DNA of 62,872 nt from NCBI GenBank assembly GCA_051881455.1, contig JBJEPX010000017.1, positions 1-62,872 of the forward strand, given 5' to 3'. Each line of letters starts with the position of its first letter. The first letter of the stretch is position 1. This document shows positions 45,753-54,732 of this stretch, piece after piece. The notes beneath the pieces were generated by a model. It made no database searches, was not told where the DNA came from, and worked only from the letters and a program-made list of their open reading frames with translations. Source of the stretch: Fimenecus sp051881455 (GTDB lineage Bacteria > Bacillota > Clostridia > Oscillospirales > Acutalibacteraceae). A program made the position numbers and the translations under genes.

Positions 45753-46298
45753 TTAAGCTACTGAGCAGGAAAATGTAACCGTGTCCGTATATACGCCTGC
45801 ATAAATGGGAGCTTCGGTAAGAATTGAACCTACATTTGTATCAAATGTTTCGTAGGGTGTTCCTGCCGCTACTGCGAGAACCACATCGCCTGACGCAAAA
45901 TCTGCGTCGTTGTTCTGCATTTTATATGCAAGGGTGGTTGTGCCGTCCTCACGGAGAAGCAGGTCGCCGCTGTATTCACAAGCAACTGAAAGTGTTTCAG
46001 CAGGAAGAAGCATTACATCTTTTGCGATTACTTTTTCTGTAACAGGTGTTTTGCTCATAGCCGCCGTTTGTATGTACTCAGGTACGATTACTGTGTACGT
46101 GCCTTCGACCACATCATCAATAGGGTCATCGGGGTCTTGAGGGTCTGTAATTTTGCCTTCTTTGTAATAAACGGTTGCGTCACCAGTCTTATTCTCATTC
46201 GTGAGAACGGCAGGAGCCGCAAAAGCACTTACGCACATTGTTGACACTATGCCGATTGCCATAGCAATAGCAAGAATTTTCTTAATTGAATTTTTCAT
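45753..46298 (-). CDS. Secreted beta-sandwich protein with YAGVYTDTVTF C-terminus
   Basis: 181-aa secreted protein: signal peptide (MKNSIKKILAIAMAIG...AFA), then acidic linker, then a beta-rich domain (GTYTVIVPEYIQT, AKDVMLLPAETLSV, EYSGDLLL, YAGVYTDTVTF). The last ~115 residues are clearly related to the C-terminus of the 1722-aa protein. The YAGVYTDTVTF end recalls spore-coat-U/fimbrial-type beta sandwiches. No sorting signal. It follows the sortase locus and could be a subunit that polymerises or docks; function unknown. Confidence 0.7.
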   Translation of the reverse strand: MKNSIKKILAIAMAIGIVSTMCVSAFAAPAVLTNENKTGDATVYYKEGKITDPQDPDDPIDDVVEGTYTVIVPEYIQTAAMSKTPVTEKVIAKDVMLLPAETLSVACEYSGDLLLREDGTTTLAYKMQNNDADFASGDVVLAVAAGTPYETFDTNVGSILTEAPIYAGVYTDTVTFSCSVA

Positions 46299-46389
46299 TG
46301 GAATTACCTCATTTCAAAATTTTAAAGATTGTATATTTATGAATACAGGAAAAAATGCTGACTCAAATTTCCCTGTTATCACCGAGTAT

Positions 46390-47259
46390 TTATTTACACA
46401 TAATTGTTGTATTGAATTTACAAGAATTCATATCTCCACCCGTTTCAACATCTTTTGTTGTAATAAAAATGGTGGCATCATAGTTTCCTGCATCAAGCGG
46501 ACGGTTAATATTGACTGAATAAATACCTTCCCCCGGGGGGACGAGTTGTGACTCATAAAGCACTTCTCCTGTTTCATCAAGCGTAATTGTAAATTGAAAA
46601 TAGCACCGATTCTCCTTTGGATTGGTGAATGGTACAGAAATGTTCTCAGTCTGACCGGCAGGGACAGTCCATTTTGAAAAGCCGTTAATTTTGATGTTTC
46701 CGGCTTTTACTTTCTCACCGTCAACTTTATTACCGATATTTTCATCAATGTTTGGTATCCATTCACTTATCAAGTCGGGAATATCAGGGGTGTGGGGAAT
46801 AAAGGAGTAAAGCCCGATTCCAAACAACAGCGCAAGAATAATAAGCGGTAGAACCGTTATTTTTTCAAGCGCCAGGAATATGTTATCTTCTTTGGTGAAA
46901 ATATATCCCTTTACTCGGTGAAAGACTTTTGGTTTATAATGCACATCGAAATCAGTACCTTTAATTCCCACGCGGGCATCAACCGTATGTATTTCAGTAT
47001 GACTCTCAGAGTTAATGAGAACCTTGTCACGGCTCTTTTTAAGCCGGAAATATCCCTCAATTCGGGGACTGTAAATATCAGGATTTTCTTTTTCGCCCTG
47101 CCTGATGTACTGTTTCATTTGCTTTTTTGAAAGATATGTAAAGAAGAATTCTTTTTCCTTCCCATTTTCTTTGATTACACACTTTTTCTGCTTGCATTCT
47201 TTATCCTCAGGAACAGGGCGATAATCAAAAAGTTTAAATTGTCTTTTTTCAGATTTCAT
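46390..47259 (-). CDS. Single-pass membrane protein of the sortase locus
   Basis: 289-aa protein with a cytoplasmic, Lys/Glu-rich N-terminal 130 residues, one transmembrane helix (about 133-155; VLPLIILALLFGIGLYSF) and an external beta-sandwich (VPAGQTENISVPF...LDAGNYDATIFITT). No family recognised. It overlaps the sortase gene by 11 bases, hence likely part of pilus assembly or sensing. Confidence 0.65.
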   Translation of the reverse strand: MKSEKRQFKLFDYRPVPEDKECKQKKCVIKENGKEKEFFFTYLSKKQMKQYIRQGEKENPDIYSPRIEGYFRLKKSRDKVLINSESHTEIHTVDARVGIKGTDFDVHYKPKVFHRVKGYIFTKEDNIFLALEKITVLPLIILALLFGIGLYSFIPHTPDIPDLISEWIPNIDENIGNKVDGEKVKAGNIKINGFSKWTVPAGQTENISVPFTNPKENRCYFQFTITLDETGEVLYESQLVPPGEGIYSVNINRPLDAGNYDATIFITTKDVETGGDMNSCKFNTTIMCK

Positions 47260-48163
47260 TGTTTTCTCCTATTTTATTGGATTCTTTCTCATCGCTGTTA
47301 ACACGCAAAATTTTTGTTTTCAGCCGACTACATATCACCAATGCTAAAGTCAGACTTATCGAAATGAGTCCACCCCCAAAAAGCCCTATGTAATAATTTT
47401 CCCTCCATGTGGATGACAAAGGCGGAAAACTTTGAACATCAGTATCTAATAGGGGCTGAACATCAGTAGAAAAAATACGGTCAGCCTGTACTAACAATCG
47501 GTGAGTATTTACTCCAAAAGGGGTGCAAGTTATAAGCGTACATCTATCCTTGCCTGGCTTAATGGTTAAAAACGATGTGTCACTCGGTTCAACCGTGTGA
47601 AGCTCTGTAACCTTATACACCAACTTTTCTCTTAAAATATGCAAATAAAAAAAGTCACCAACCTTTAATTGGTCAAGGTCGGAAAACAATCGTTTTCCAA
47701 CCACGCCCGAATGTCCGGTTAGTACCGTGTGCGTTCCTGCTCCGCCGACAGGGAGTGATGAACCTATAAGGTGTCCTACACCGTTATTAAGGCTCTCAGC
47801 TCCCGTGCCGTGAAATATCGGCAAATACACATTTATTCTCGGTATTTCGATGTACCCCATAATTCCGTCACCGTTAATATTGAGAAGTTCGTTATAGTTA
47901 GCCTGAGCTTCTTTAATTGAGTCATTTTCAAAACGGATTGAATTTAACGACGCATTGTATTTTTGGGCAGCTTCCATTAGCCCATTAAGCATGTCATTAT
48001 CCACCATTTCAACGGTTTCGTAATATTCGGCACGAATTTCGGAACAGTTTTTTTCTGTAATATAATTGCTAAAAAAGGGATATAAAAGTAATCCTAACGA
48101 TAAAAGCATTGCAAAAATTGCTATTGAAAAAGACAGAATACGCTGTTTCTTAAATTTTGACAT
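47249..48163 (-). CDS. Class C (pilus-polymerising) sortase
   Basis: 304-aa membrane transpeptidase. N-terminal helix, catalytic His in VLTGHSGV (about residue 154), Cys in CTLITCTPFGVNTHRL (about 216) with the Arg at its end, and a C-terminal transmembrane helix, all class C features. It joins pilin subunits by an LPXTG-lysine isopeptide bond. It lies 25 bases after the pilin ORF. Start ATG 48163 preferred over GTG 48166; a good ribosome binding site is not evident, suggesting coupling. Confidence 0.88.
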   Translation of the reverse strand: MSKFKKQRILSFSIAIFAMLLSLGLLLYPFFSNYITEKNCSEIRAEYYETVEMVDNDMLNGLMEAAQKYNASLNSIRFENDSIKEAQANYNELLNINGDGIMGYIEIPRINVYLPIFHGTGAESLNNGVGHLIGSSLPVGGAGTHTVLTGHSGVVGKRLFSDLDQLKVGDFFYLHILREKLVYKVTELHTVEPSDTSFLTIKPGKDRCTLITCTPFGVNTHRLLVQADRIFSTDVQPLLDTDVQSFPPLSSTWRENYYIGLFGGGLISISLTLALVICSRLKTKILRVNSDEKESNKIGENNEI

Positions 48164-48188
48164 CACTAGGAATTTTCAACCTTACAAA

Positions 48189-50096
48189 TTACTCTTCGTC
48201 TCTTTTGCGTTTTTTGCTGAAAAAAACGATGAGCGCTATGGAGCCTGTAAGAAGAACTCCCGCGAGTAAAGTTAACTTAAATACTCCCTCTGCACCTGTG
48301 AGAGGAATATTGAAACTCTTATGGTTGATTACCTTAAACGGAACAAGAGCGTTAAGAGAACCTTTATCGGCACTCATAGTGACTGCTTTTCCGTCAATAG
48401 AAGCTGTAGCAACAAGCTCTGTATTACCGCAAACGGTGCAGAATTCGCCATTCTGCTCAGAGGTGATAACAACCTTGATTGCTTTCTTCAAAAGGGTGTA
48501 ACCATTATCTGTTTTAATTTCTGTTACAGTGTATTCGTCATCTTCAAGTCCCTTGATGATGATTTTACCGTCATCACCGTTTGAAAGTACGGGAACAAAA
48601 GCAGTAGCTTCGTCCTCAGAACTCTTGTGACCTGTTACATAGTAAATGCCTTTTCCTTCGTCAAGCTCGGCAGTTACCCAATAGTTATCGGTATCGTTAT
48701 GAATTAAAAATTCAACGTTTGCAAAATTACCGTTGTCATCGGAGAATTCCTTTGTAAGGTCAATTCCGTAAGTGTAAAAATGGCAGTCATCTGTGAGAGT
48801 GTCTGAATAGTCCATATTTGAACGTCTCCAAGTAAGGACAACGATGTTATCATTGCCATCATCACCGTAAACGACATCTGCGCTTGAATTAACCGTACAT
48901 GAGTAAGTTATTCTTGCCGTGCAGTCTGAATAGCCCGAATACAGGCTTGCACTGTCATACACATCTGATGAAAAGTTGATAGCGTTAAGACCGGCGGCCG
49001 TCATTCTGACAGTCATTGTTGTTGCGTTATTGGAAGAAATACCATAGTTCACGGTAAATTTTCCGTCATTTTCGTTCCAAGTTGTAATAAGGTTTTCGCA
49101 CTCACTGTCCTTAAACCATTCGATTTTAACATCATTCTTGTTGTACTCAAGACCTTTGCATAATGTGTCGGCAAAGGTGTACTCGGTTAATGCCGTTGCG
49201 GCAGAAGTGATAGAAGGAAGTGTTGAAATGAACTGATACTCAACGACGTCGCCGTCAGAGCCTGTTGCTATGTGTGTATAACCGTCACAAATGTCATTGA
49301 TTGTGCCGTTATGCTTGCCTGTGTCGAGTTTGCTTTCACGAAGTGTTTTTTCGAGAGTAGGCATATTGGTTTCATTTTTGGGATAAACGGTCACATTGTA
49401 ATTCCAGTCCAATCCGTCAATCGTTGTCATAGGAAGGCTGACAAGGAACGGCGCCGTTGTACTATATACATTTTCGGGAACAGATGTTTCAACTACGAGA
49501 TACAAGCCAAGGTCAAGTCCCGAAGCGGAAGAATAACCGTTAGCGTTTGTTTCGGGCATTGCAACGCCGTTGTAATTTGCGACGAAATTTTCAAGGTCAT
49601 TTTTTATTGCGGAAGAATTAGTCTCAAGCTTCGCAAGAAGTGCCTTGTTTAATGTATCGCTCCTGAAAGAACAACTGTTGCTATCAGAAGTGTATGCGTC
49701 TGCGATTGATAAACCGAGGTCAGCAAGGAAGCTGTCGGTTTTTTCGCCGTTCTTAAACGAATAGAGCACCATATTCTTATATCCGTCACTTTCGTTTTCG
49801 GAATAGGTTATGATGTCGGCAACCTTGATGTATGTGAAGACTACGCCTTTCAGTGCGTAATCGGCAAGGGTATTTTCAACTTCGGAATTTTTCTTACCGT
49901 CCGAAACATAGCTGTGCCACTCAAGAATGCCTTCCTCGTTTGCTGAGGTGAAATCGTACTTATACAAGTCAAAACTTGCTTTTTTGCTCGTGTCAATCGT
50001 TGCTGTATTTGAATTAGCCGCAAATACAGCTGTCATCGTGCTCAATGCCATAACTACCGTAAGGCACAGCACTAAAATCTTTTTGAAATTTTTCAT
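48189..50096 (-). CDS. Backbone (major) pilin, internal start
   Basis: 635-aa major pilin that begins at ATG 50096 with AAGGA nine bases before it. It has a fresh signal peptide (MKNFKKILVLCLTVVMAL), the YPKN pilin motif with the linking lysine (VTVYPKNET, about residue 237), a Cna-B-like C-terminal domain with E-box-type YTVTEIKTDNGYTLL, then IPLTG, hydrophobic helix and KKRKRDEE. This is standard for sortase-assembled Firmicutes pili. Independent initiation would work whether or not the upstream frame is truly open into it. Confidence 0.85.
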   Translation of the reverse strand: MKNFKKILVLCLTVVMALSTMTAVFAANSNTATIDTSKKASFDLYKYDFTSANEEGILEWHSYVSDGKKNSEVENTLADYALKGVVFTYIKVADIITYSENESDGYKNMVLYSFKNGEKTDSFLADLGLSIADAYTSDSNSCSFRSDTLNKALLAKLETNSSAIKNDLENFVANYNGVAMPETNANGYSSASGLDLGLYLVVETSVPENVYSTTAPFLVSLPMTTIDGLDWNYNVTVYPKNETNMPTLEKTLRESKLDTGKHNGTINDICDGYTHIATGSDGDVVEYQFISTLPSITSAATALTEYTFADTLCKGLEYNKNDVKIEWFKDSECENLITTWNENDGKFTVNYGISSNNATTMTVRMTAAGLNAINFSSDVYDSASLYSGYSDCTARITYSCTVNSSADVVYGDDGNDNIVVLTWRRSNMDYSDTLTDDCHFYTYGIDLTKEFSDDNGNFANVEFLIHNDTDNYWVTAELDEGKGIYYVTGHKSSEDEATAFVPVLSNGDDGKIIIKGLEDDEYTVTEIKTDNGYTLLKKAIKVVITSEQNGEFCTVCGNTELVATASIDGKAVTMSADKGSLNALVPFKVINHKSFNIPLTGAEGVFKLTLLAGVLLTGSIALIVFFSKKRKRDEE

Positions 50097-52682
50097 ATTA
50101 TTTTTTCCTTTTCTTCTTGATTTTTTGTTAATAGCATTAAATAAAAAATAAGCGCCGACAAGCGATAATATTGCGCCAACAGCCATTAAAAGCGGAAAGC
50201 CGTTACCGCCTGTCGCAGGAAGTAAAAATATGGGAGCATTAACAACTGTAAATTCGACATCAATATCTCCGTTTTCGGTCAACTCACCCTCAAACGCAAA
50301 GTCGCCCAAAAGCTGAAAGCCTTTCTGCGTTTCCGTTTCGGTTACACGGTAAAGAATTTTGCCTGTTTGGGTGCTGATGCGAAGCCCTGTAAATACCGCT
50401 TCGCCGTTTTCGTCCGTTACAAGGATACCGTTCTGCAGATTGGCACTTGTACAACCGCCGGTTGTTATCTTGTCGGTATCAGCTCGTGATGATACAGGCT
50501 GATATGTTGCACCGCCGTCCGTAGAGTATTCGAGCAAAAACGAAACATCAGACAGCGAACGGTCTTGGGGGTCAGTCTTGTGAATATGAATACTGCCCAC
50601 AATGGCATCATTTCCTCGGCGAACCGAAATTAACTGTCCATCCTCGGTTATTGCAAAATCGTAAACGGTTTCGTCAATAACAAAGCCCTCAGGGGATTTA
50701 AATTCCTGATAGGTGTATTTACCATACGGCAGATTTTCAAAAAGAAGTACGCCGTTTTCGTCTGTGTATCCCTCTGTGACTTTGTTACCGCTTTCGTTAA
50801 ATACCTTGTAACCTACGCCTTTGAGAGGTGTTTCATCAAGGCTGTCAACTTTAAGTATTTCCAAAGAGCCACGCTTGAGGACGTTTTGAACGTAGCCTGT
50901 TGTTACTTTATTCCATTCGACGTTAACATCAATAGGAGATGGGATAATGTACTGTTCGCCCGTGTCGATTTCCGTTATAGTGTAATCAGAGCCGATAGGT
51001 ACATTTTCAAATTCAGCCACACCGTTTGAGTTTGTAACGGCTATCGTGTTTATGGTAATACCGCTGTCAGACACGCCTGTCAGACGAAAATTAATTCCCT
51101 CAATAAATCCGTCCTCACTGGTTTTGACGATTTTTACATTTCCTTTTTTGAGGGCATTGTTGAAAGTAAGCGAAGCTACCTTATTCCATTCAATAACCGT
51201 GGTTTGATCATTAGGAACGACATAGTAATTTGGTGTATCAACCTCGGATACGATGTAAGTACCGATTAGGATATTTTTAAATTCAGCTTTACCGCTTGCA
51301 TCCGTCACTGCATACTGTTCAACTGCATCGCCGCTTACAGCTGTGCCTGTCAATTTAAACTTAACACCTTCAACAAGATTGTCTTCGCTCGTTTTTATAA
51401 CGGTTAAACTACCACGGCGCAGAGTGTTATTAAAAGTCACCGTTGCTGTACCGTTGCTTACAACCGTTACCTCTTGACTTCCCTGCGGATTGTATTTATC
51501 GTAAACCTTTTCAGTTACGGTATATTTGCCCAGAACGAGGTTATCAATAAGTACTTCGCCTGTAGCATTGGTTTTAACGGTTCTATTTACACCGTTGCCC
51601 GAAATTGTAAATTCAATATCGCTAACCTTGCCGTCCTCAGAGGTTTTTATTATCTTGACCGAGCCTTTGTCAATTTCGTTAACAGCGTTAACGGTAACGG
51701 TGCCGTTAGGTGTATTCCCATTAAGCGTTACTGTCCAAGCGGACTGTCCATAAGCGTGATAGTTTTGAGGGAATACAGTTTCTGTAACGGTGTAAGTGCC
51801 GTAAGGAAGTTGTGCCGAAATGGCGTAGCCATTTGAATTTGTCGGACCGATAATATACTGCTTACTTGTTGATGTGTTTGTTGCCGTAAATACTGCTCCT
51901 GAGAGATTATTGCCGTTTGTATCTTTCTTATTTACGGCAATATGACCTCGCTGAACTGGAACTTTATAATTAGGCACATATGCCGCTTCAACGGTAAGGT
52001 AACCATTTTTTTGGAAGCCATCAATTAAATTGATTTCAGGTCCCCTTGAGTTACCCACATTGCTTTGAAAATAGTGTCCGTTTTTTGTGCCTGCATAAAG
52101 ACCCGTGTGCTGATAACCGCTGCTATTCTTAAATATCAGGATTGCGCCTATAGGAACGTTTTTAAGCTTATCCTGACCGGATGCACCAGGCTGTGTGGAA
52201 AAGCCCAAGGAAATTTTAGTCGCCTTTCCTGATGACACCCATTTCTCGCAAGCGTCGTGCCAACTCGTCGTAGAGCGTGGGTTTGTAGGCTTTGCAAGGA
52301 ATGATGTATCCACGCCTAAAACATTGGGCAGATAGTTGAAATATACATATGCCGCATAAGAAGCACAACACATACCCTTGCTTTTAAAAGCAGAAATATC
52401 GGGCTTGCCGCCGCTTGTTTCCAAACCGGTTGCACCGCCTGCATTGTAGCCTATGCCCGAAAGACTGCCTGCAGGAACACCACTGCCGTATTTGCCGTTT
52501 ACGGTGAATTGTGAAGTATTGTACCCGGTGTACTTTAATGCGTCCAAAAACACATTGTTGTTTACATCGGTGCTTTCCCAAGGGCTCTTATCTACCGCCG
52601 CAAAGACCTGCAAAGGAACTGCGGAGAGAATCATAAGCACCGCTAAAAGCACCGAAAAGATTTTACTGAATTTCTTTTGCAT
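48189..52682 (-). CDS. Tip adhesin ORF running in frame into the backbone pilin
   Basis: One uninterrupted 1497-codon frame holding two complete pilus proteins. Residues 1-862: signal peptide; NlpC/P60 or CHAP-like cysteine peptidase domain (Cys in GMCCASYAAYVY, His in YQHTGLYAG, GNSRGP); six SpaA/Cna-B repeats (KGSVKIIKTSEDG type, each with TVTE-like isopeptide glutamates); LPATG near 820, hydrophobic helix and KKSRRKGK tail. Residue 863 onwards is a second signal peptide and a backbone pilin with its own sorting signal. The boundary is an A6 tract (50101-50106). One A fewer would give TGA overlapping the second ATG, and one more would give TAA. So this is a homopolymer error, a phase-variable or slippage site, or a true fusion. 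The first part fits an ancillary tip adhesin with hydrolase. Confidence 0.8.
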   Translation of the reverse strand: MQKKFSKIFSVLLAVLMILSAVPLQVFAAVDKSPWESTDVNNNVFLDALKYTGYNTSQFTVNGKYGSGVPAGSLSGIGYNAGGATGLETSGGKPDISAFKSKGMCCASYAAYVYFNYLPNVLGVDTSFLAKPTNPRSTTSWHDACEKWVSSGKATKISLGFSTQPGASGQDKLKNVPIGAILIFKNSSGYQHTGLYAGTKNGHYFQSNVGNSRGPEINLIDGFQKNGYLTVEAAYVPNYKVPVQRGHIAVNKKDTNGNNLSGAVFTATNTSTSKQYIIGPTNSNGYAISAQLPYGTYTVTETVFPQNYHAYGQSAWTVTLNGNTPNGTVTVNAVNEIDKGSVKIIKTSEDGKVSDIEFTISGNGVNRTVKTNATGEVLIDNLVLGKYTVTEKVYDKYNPQGSQEVTVVSNGTATVTFNNTLRRGSLTVIKTSEDNLVEGVKFKLTGTAVSGDAVEQYAVTDASGKAEFKNILIGTYIVSEVDTPNYYVVPNDQTTVIEWNKVASLTFNNALKKGNVKIVKTSEDGFIEGINFRLTGVSDSGITINTIAVTNSNGVAEFENVPIGSDYTITEIDTGEQYIIPSPIDVNVEWNKVTTGYVQNVLKRGSLEILKVDSLDETPLKGVGYKVFNESGNKVTEGYTDENGVLLFENLPYGKYTYQEFKSPEGFVIDETVYDFAITEDGQLISVRRGNDAIVGSIHIHKTDPQDRSLSDVSFLLEYSTDGGATYQPVSSRADTDKITTGGCTSANLQNGILVTDENGEAVFTGLRISTQTGKILYRVTETETQKGFQLLGDFAFEGELTENGDIDVEFTVVNAPIFLLPATGGNGFPLLMAVGAILSLVGAYFLFNAINKKSRRKGKNNMKNFKKILVLCLTVVMALSTMTAVFAANSNTATIDTSKKASFDLYKYDFTSANEEGILEWHSYVSDGKKNSEVENTLADYALKGVVFTYIKVADIITYSENESDGYKNMVLYSFKNGEKTDSFLADLGLSIADAYTSDSNSCSFRSDTLNKALLAKLETNSSAIKNDLENFVANYNGVAMPETNANGYSSASGLDLGLYLVVETSVPENVYSTTAPFLVSLPMTTIDGLDWNYNVTVYPKNETNMPTLEKTLRESKLDTGKHNGTINDICDGYTHIATGSDGDVVEYQFISTLPSITSAATALTEYTFADTLCKGLEYNKNDVKIEWFKDSECENLITTWNENDGKFTVNYGISSNNATTMTVRMTAAGLNAINFSSDVYDSASLYSGYSDCTARITYSCTVNSSADVVYGDDGNDNIVVLTWRRSNMDYSDTLTDDCHFYTYGIDLTKEFSDDNGNFANVEFLIHNDTDNYWVTAELDEGKGIYYVTGHKSSEDEATAFVPVLSNGDDGKIIIKGLEDDEYTVTEIKTDNGYTLLKKAIKVVITSEQNGEFCTVCGNTELVATASIDGKAVTMSADKGSLNALVPFKVINHKSFNIPLTGAEGVFKLTLLAGVLLTGSIALIVFFSKKRKRDEE

Positions 52683-52773
52683 TTTTTACTCCTTTTCTCT
52701 AAAATTTCTGAATATATGCTAACCGCCGATTTTCTATCCCTCCCTTGTGGCGGATATTCAGCATTGATATATA

Positions 52774-52806
52774 CAAAAAGCCCCATAACATTTCTGAAAC
52801 GGGGCT
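52774..52806 (-). terminator. Terminator upstream of the pilus operon
   Basis: AGCCCC / GGGGCT stem with loop GTTTCAGAAATGTTAT and T-run on the minus strand. It would stop minus-strand reading that comes antisense through the plus-strand gene 52914-53672. The loop resembles that of 54302-54335. Confidence 0.7.
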
Positions 52807-52913
52807 GATTGCTGATATTGTTTAAAATAATATTGCACTAAATTAAAAGATGATATAAAATATATCTGTAAATATTTTTTTACTTTATAAGTGAATTTGC
52901 AAGGTGGTTATAA

Positions 52914-53672
52914 ATGAAATTTAAAGATGCATATTGCACAAAAATTCAACGATTATTATCTATTGATGAAATAACTCATTATTATAGATTTGATAAACAG
53001 TTTTATAAAGATAATATTGAAAAGCACCTGATTTGTCCCGAATGTAGGCAACCGAATTTATCGTATCACAATGACGCACCACCATATTTAAGCGTTTATC
53101 CGGGGGCAAAGCACCTTGATGATTGCACATTAAAGCAGGATGAAATGACCCCTGTTCAAACTGAAACCTTCGTAGAAAATCCTAAAAACAGAGAACAAAT
53201 AAGCAGACAATTGGAAAGTGTTCTCACAATGATGTTGGATGCTGTTCCAACCTCTCACAAAAAAGCAACACCTCAAAAATCTAAAATTAGCAGTAGTCCT
53301 TCTGATATAGATGTACATTCAAAGAAATCAAAGAAAAGAATACCGAGAAAGAGAATTGATTTACAATTTACTAATGAGGACTTTGACTGCTATAAATTAT
53401 TTTACGGTTCTGTCCGCTTACAGTGGGAAAAAGAAGATACAGAAGATTATAAAATTCTTTTACGCCGTCAAGACAAGAGCGATAAGCGATTGCTTTGTAG
53501 ACTTAAGATTTCATCAAAAGTATATTCTTATTTGCCCAATGAATTTAAAACACCAAGGGAGTTTAATTGTAATATAGTTTTCCTTGCGAAATTCTCAAAC
53601 AAGGGCAGGTCTTATCAAGATACTTGGATAAAAACAAGTCAATATATTTCTTTAACAAAAACAAACCGTTAA
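52914..53672 (+). CDS. Protein with CoiA-like zinc motif and a domain shared with the convergent gene
   Basis: 252-aa cytoplasmic protein, the only plus-strand gene in the right 44 kb of the element. N-terminal LICPECRQPNLSYHN...KHLDDC looks like the CPECG..H..DC zinc motif of CoiA-type proteins. Residues about 150-245 (EDFDCYKLFYGSVRLQW, CRLKISSKVYSYLP, FKTPREFNCNIVF, YISL) correspond, block by block, to the protein encoded at 53676-54272. Stop codons of the two genes are 3 bases apart. Function unknown. Confidence 0.65.
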   Translation: MKFKDAYCTKIQRLLSIDEITHYYRFDKQFYKDNIEKHLICPECRQPNLSYHNDAPPYLSVYPGAKHLDDCTLKQDEMTPVQTETFVENPKNREQISRQLESVLTMMLDAVPTSHKKATPQKSKISSSPSDIDVHSKKSKKRIPRKRIDLQFTNEDFDCYKLFYGSVRLQWEKEDTEDYKILLRRQDKSDKRLLCRLKISSKVYSYLPNEFKTPREFNCNIVFLAKFSNKGRSYQDTWIKTSQYISLTKTNR

Positions 53673-53675
53673 TAT

Positions 53676-54272
53676 TCACCACATTAAATTCCAATATTTA
53701 TCAAGTAACTTTTTAAGTTCAATTAATTGCGAATCCTCGCTTTCAATAGTGAGGATTTCTTTATATTCCTCTCCCTGCTCCATTAAACATTCTGCTTCGT
53801 AAAGCATAGGCGGACATTTAAGAGGGGAACAGCAGCGTTCAGTTTCTTCTGTACCACAATCTGCGAACAAAGCACAACGCCCTTCGTCCTCTAAATCGCA
53901 CAATTTTGAAAGCAATATAGTTAATTTTGCTTTGTCCCTATCGTAAAGTTTTATATACTCTGGATCATAAATATAAGCTATCGCTCCGCTTCGGTGGTGT
54001 CTCATACATTCATAGAACGAAATACAGCAAAAAAATTCTTTTGTTCGTTTGAAATCTTCAGAAAGGCTGAAATACACTTCCTCTGTAAGCCATAGTTTAC
54101 AAATACCTTTATTCTTTTTTTCATCGGAATATAGGGAAAGGGTGTAATAAAGTGTATCGCTCTTTTTGTATTTTCTTCCCCACACTGAATAAACATAGCC
54201 ATAAAATATTTTAAGGCTATTAAAGTCTATAGGTTCAAGACCCATATTAAGATTTTTTTCAGATACTTTCAT
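53676..54272 (-). CDS. Unknown protein, paralogous domain of the convergent gene
   Basis: 198-aa protein. The start is ATG 54272 after AAGAAGG; the longer frame to 54443 runs through a terminator. Its first 110 residues (IDFNSLKIFYGYVYSVW, CKLWLTEEVYFSLS, FKRTKEFFCCISF, YIKLYDR) parallel the 252-aa protein, and the rest is acidic with Cys-rich CGTEETERCCSPLKCPP. No known family. Confidence 0.62.
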   Translation of the reverse strand: MKVSEKNLNMGLEPIDFNSLKIFYGYVYSVWGRKYKKSDTLYYTLSLYSDEKKNKGICKLWLTEEVYFSLSEDFKRTKEFFCCISFYECMRHHRSGAIAYIYDPEYIKLYDRDKAKLTILLSKLCDLEDEGRCALFADCGTEETERCCSPLKCPPMLYEAECLMEQGEEYKEILTIESEDSQLIELKKLLDKYWNLMW

Positions 54273-54301
54273 TGATTTACCTTCTTTTTTCTTGATATAA
54301 T

Positions 54302-54335
54302 AAAAAGCTCCGCTACATTTCTGTAACAGAGCTTT
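54302..54335 (-). terminator. Intrinsic terminator after the small membrane protein
   Basis: AAAGCTC / GAGCTTT stem with loop containing TACAGAAATGTA, T-run on the minus side; similar in design to 52774-52806. Confidence 0.72.
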
Positions 54336-54355
54336 GATACTGGTATGTGATTTAA

Positions 54356-54685
54356 TCAAACATCTTTTTTGGGGAAGTGCATTCCCAATTCGCGAAGTAT
54401 TCCGAATCCTATCGAGATACCGAACGCAATTAGCATATACCAACCCGCAATATTAAACGCAAACGAAAAGCTGCCATTGCTTATCCATTCAACAACGAGA
54501 ACAAATCCGAAAATCATAACACCAAGCATTCCGACAAACATTCCGATAGTTCCTACCATACATAAAAGCATTTTAAGTAAGAACAGCATTGCGGATAATA
54601 CAGCGAAAAATACTTTCACCAAGTAAAAACATATCTTCGCCAATATATGCTGTGCAATAAATCCTATCTCTTTTATATACCACAT
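54356..54685 (-). CDS. Small multi-pass membrane protein
   Basis: 109-aa protein with three hydrophobic segments and a KKDV tail. The start is ATG 54685 (MWYIKEIGF), six bases after AGGGGTG. No family recognised; positioned after the CAP-domain protein, probably in the same operon. Confidence 0.6.
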   Translation of the reverse strand: MWYIKEIGFIAQHILAKICFYLVKVFFAVLSAMLFLLKMLLCMVGTIGMFVGMLGVMIFGFVLVVEWISNGSFSFAFNIAGWYMLIAFGISIGFGILRELGMHFPKKDV

Positions 54686-54732
54686 TTTTAGCACCCCTAT
54701 AAATTTGACATCCTATTTCTCAGATTTAAAAA

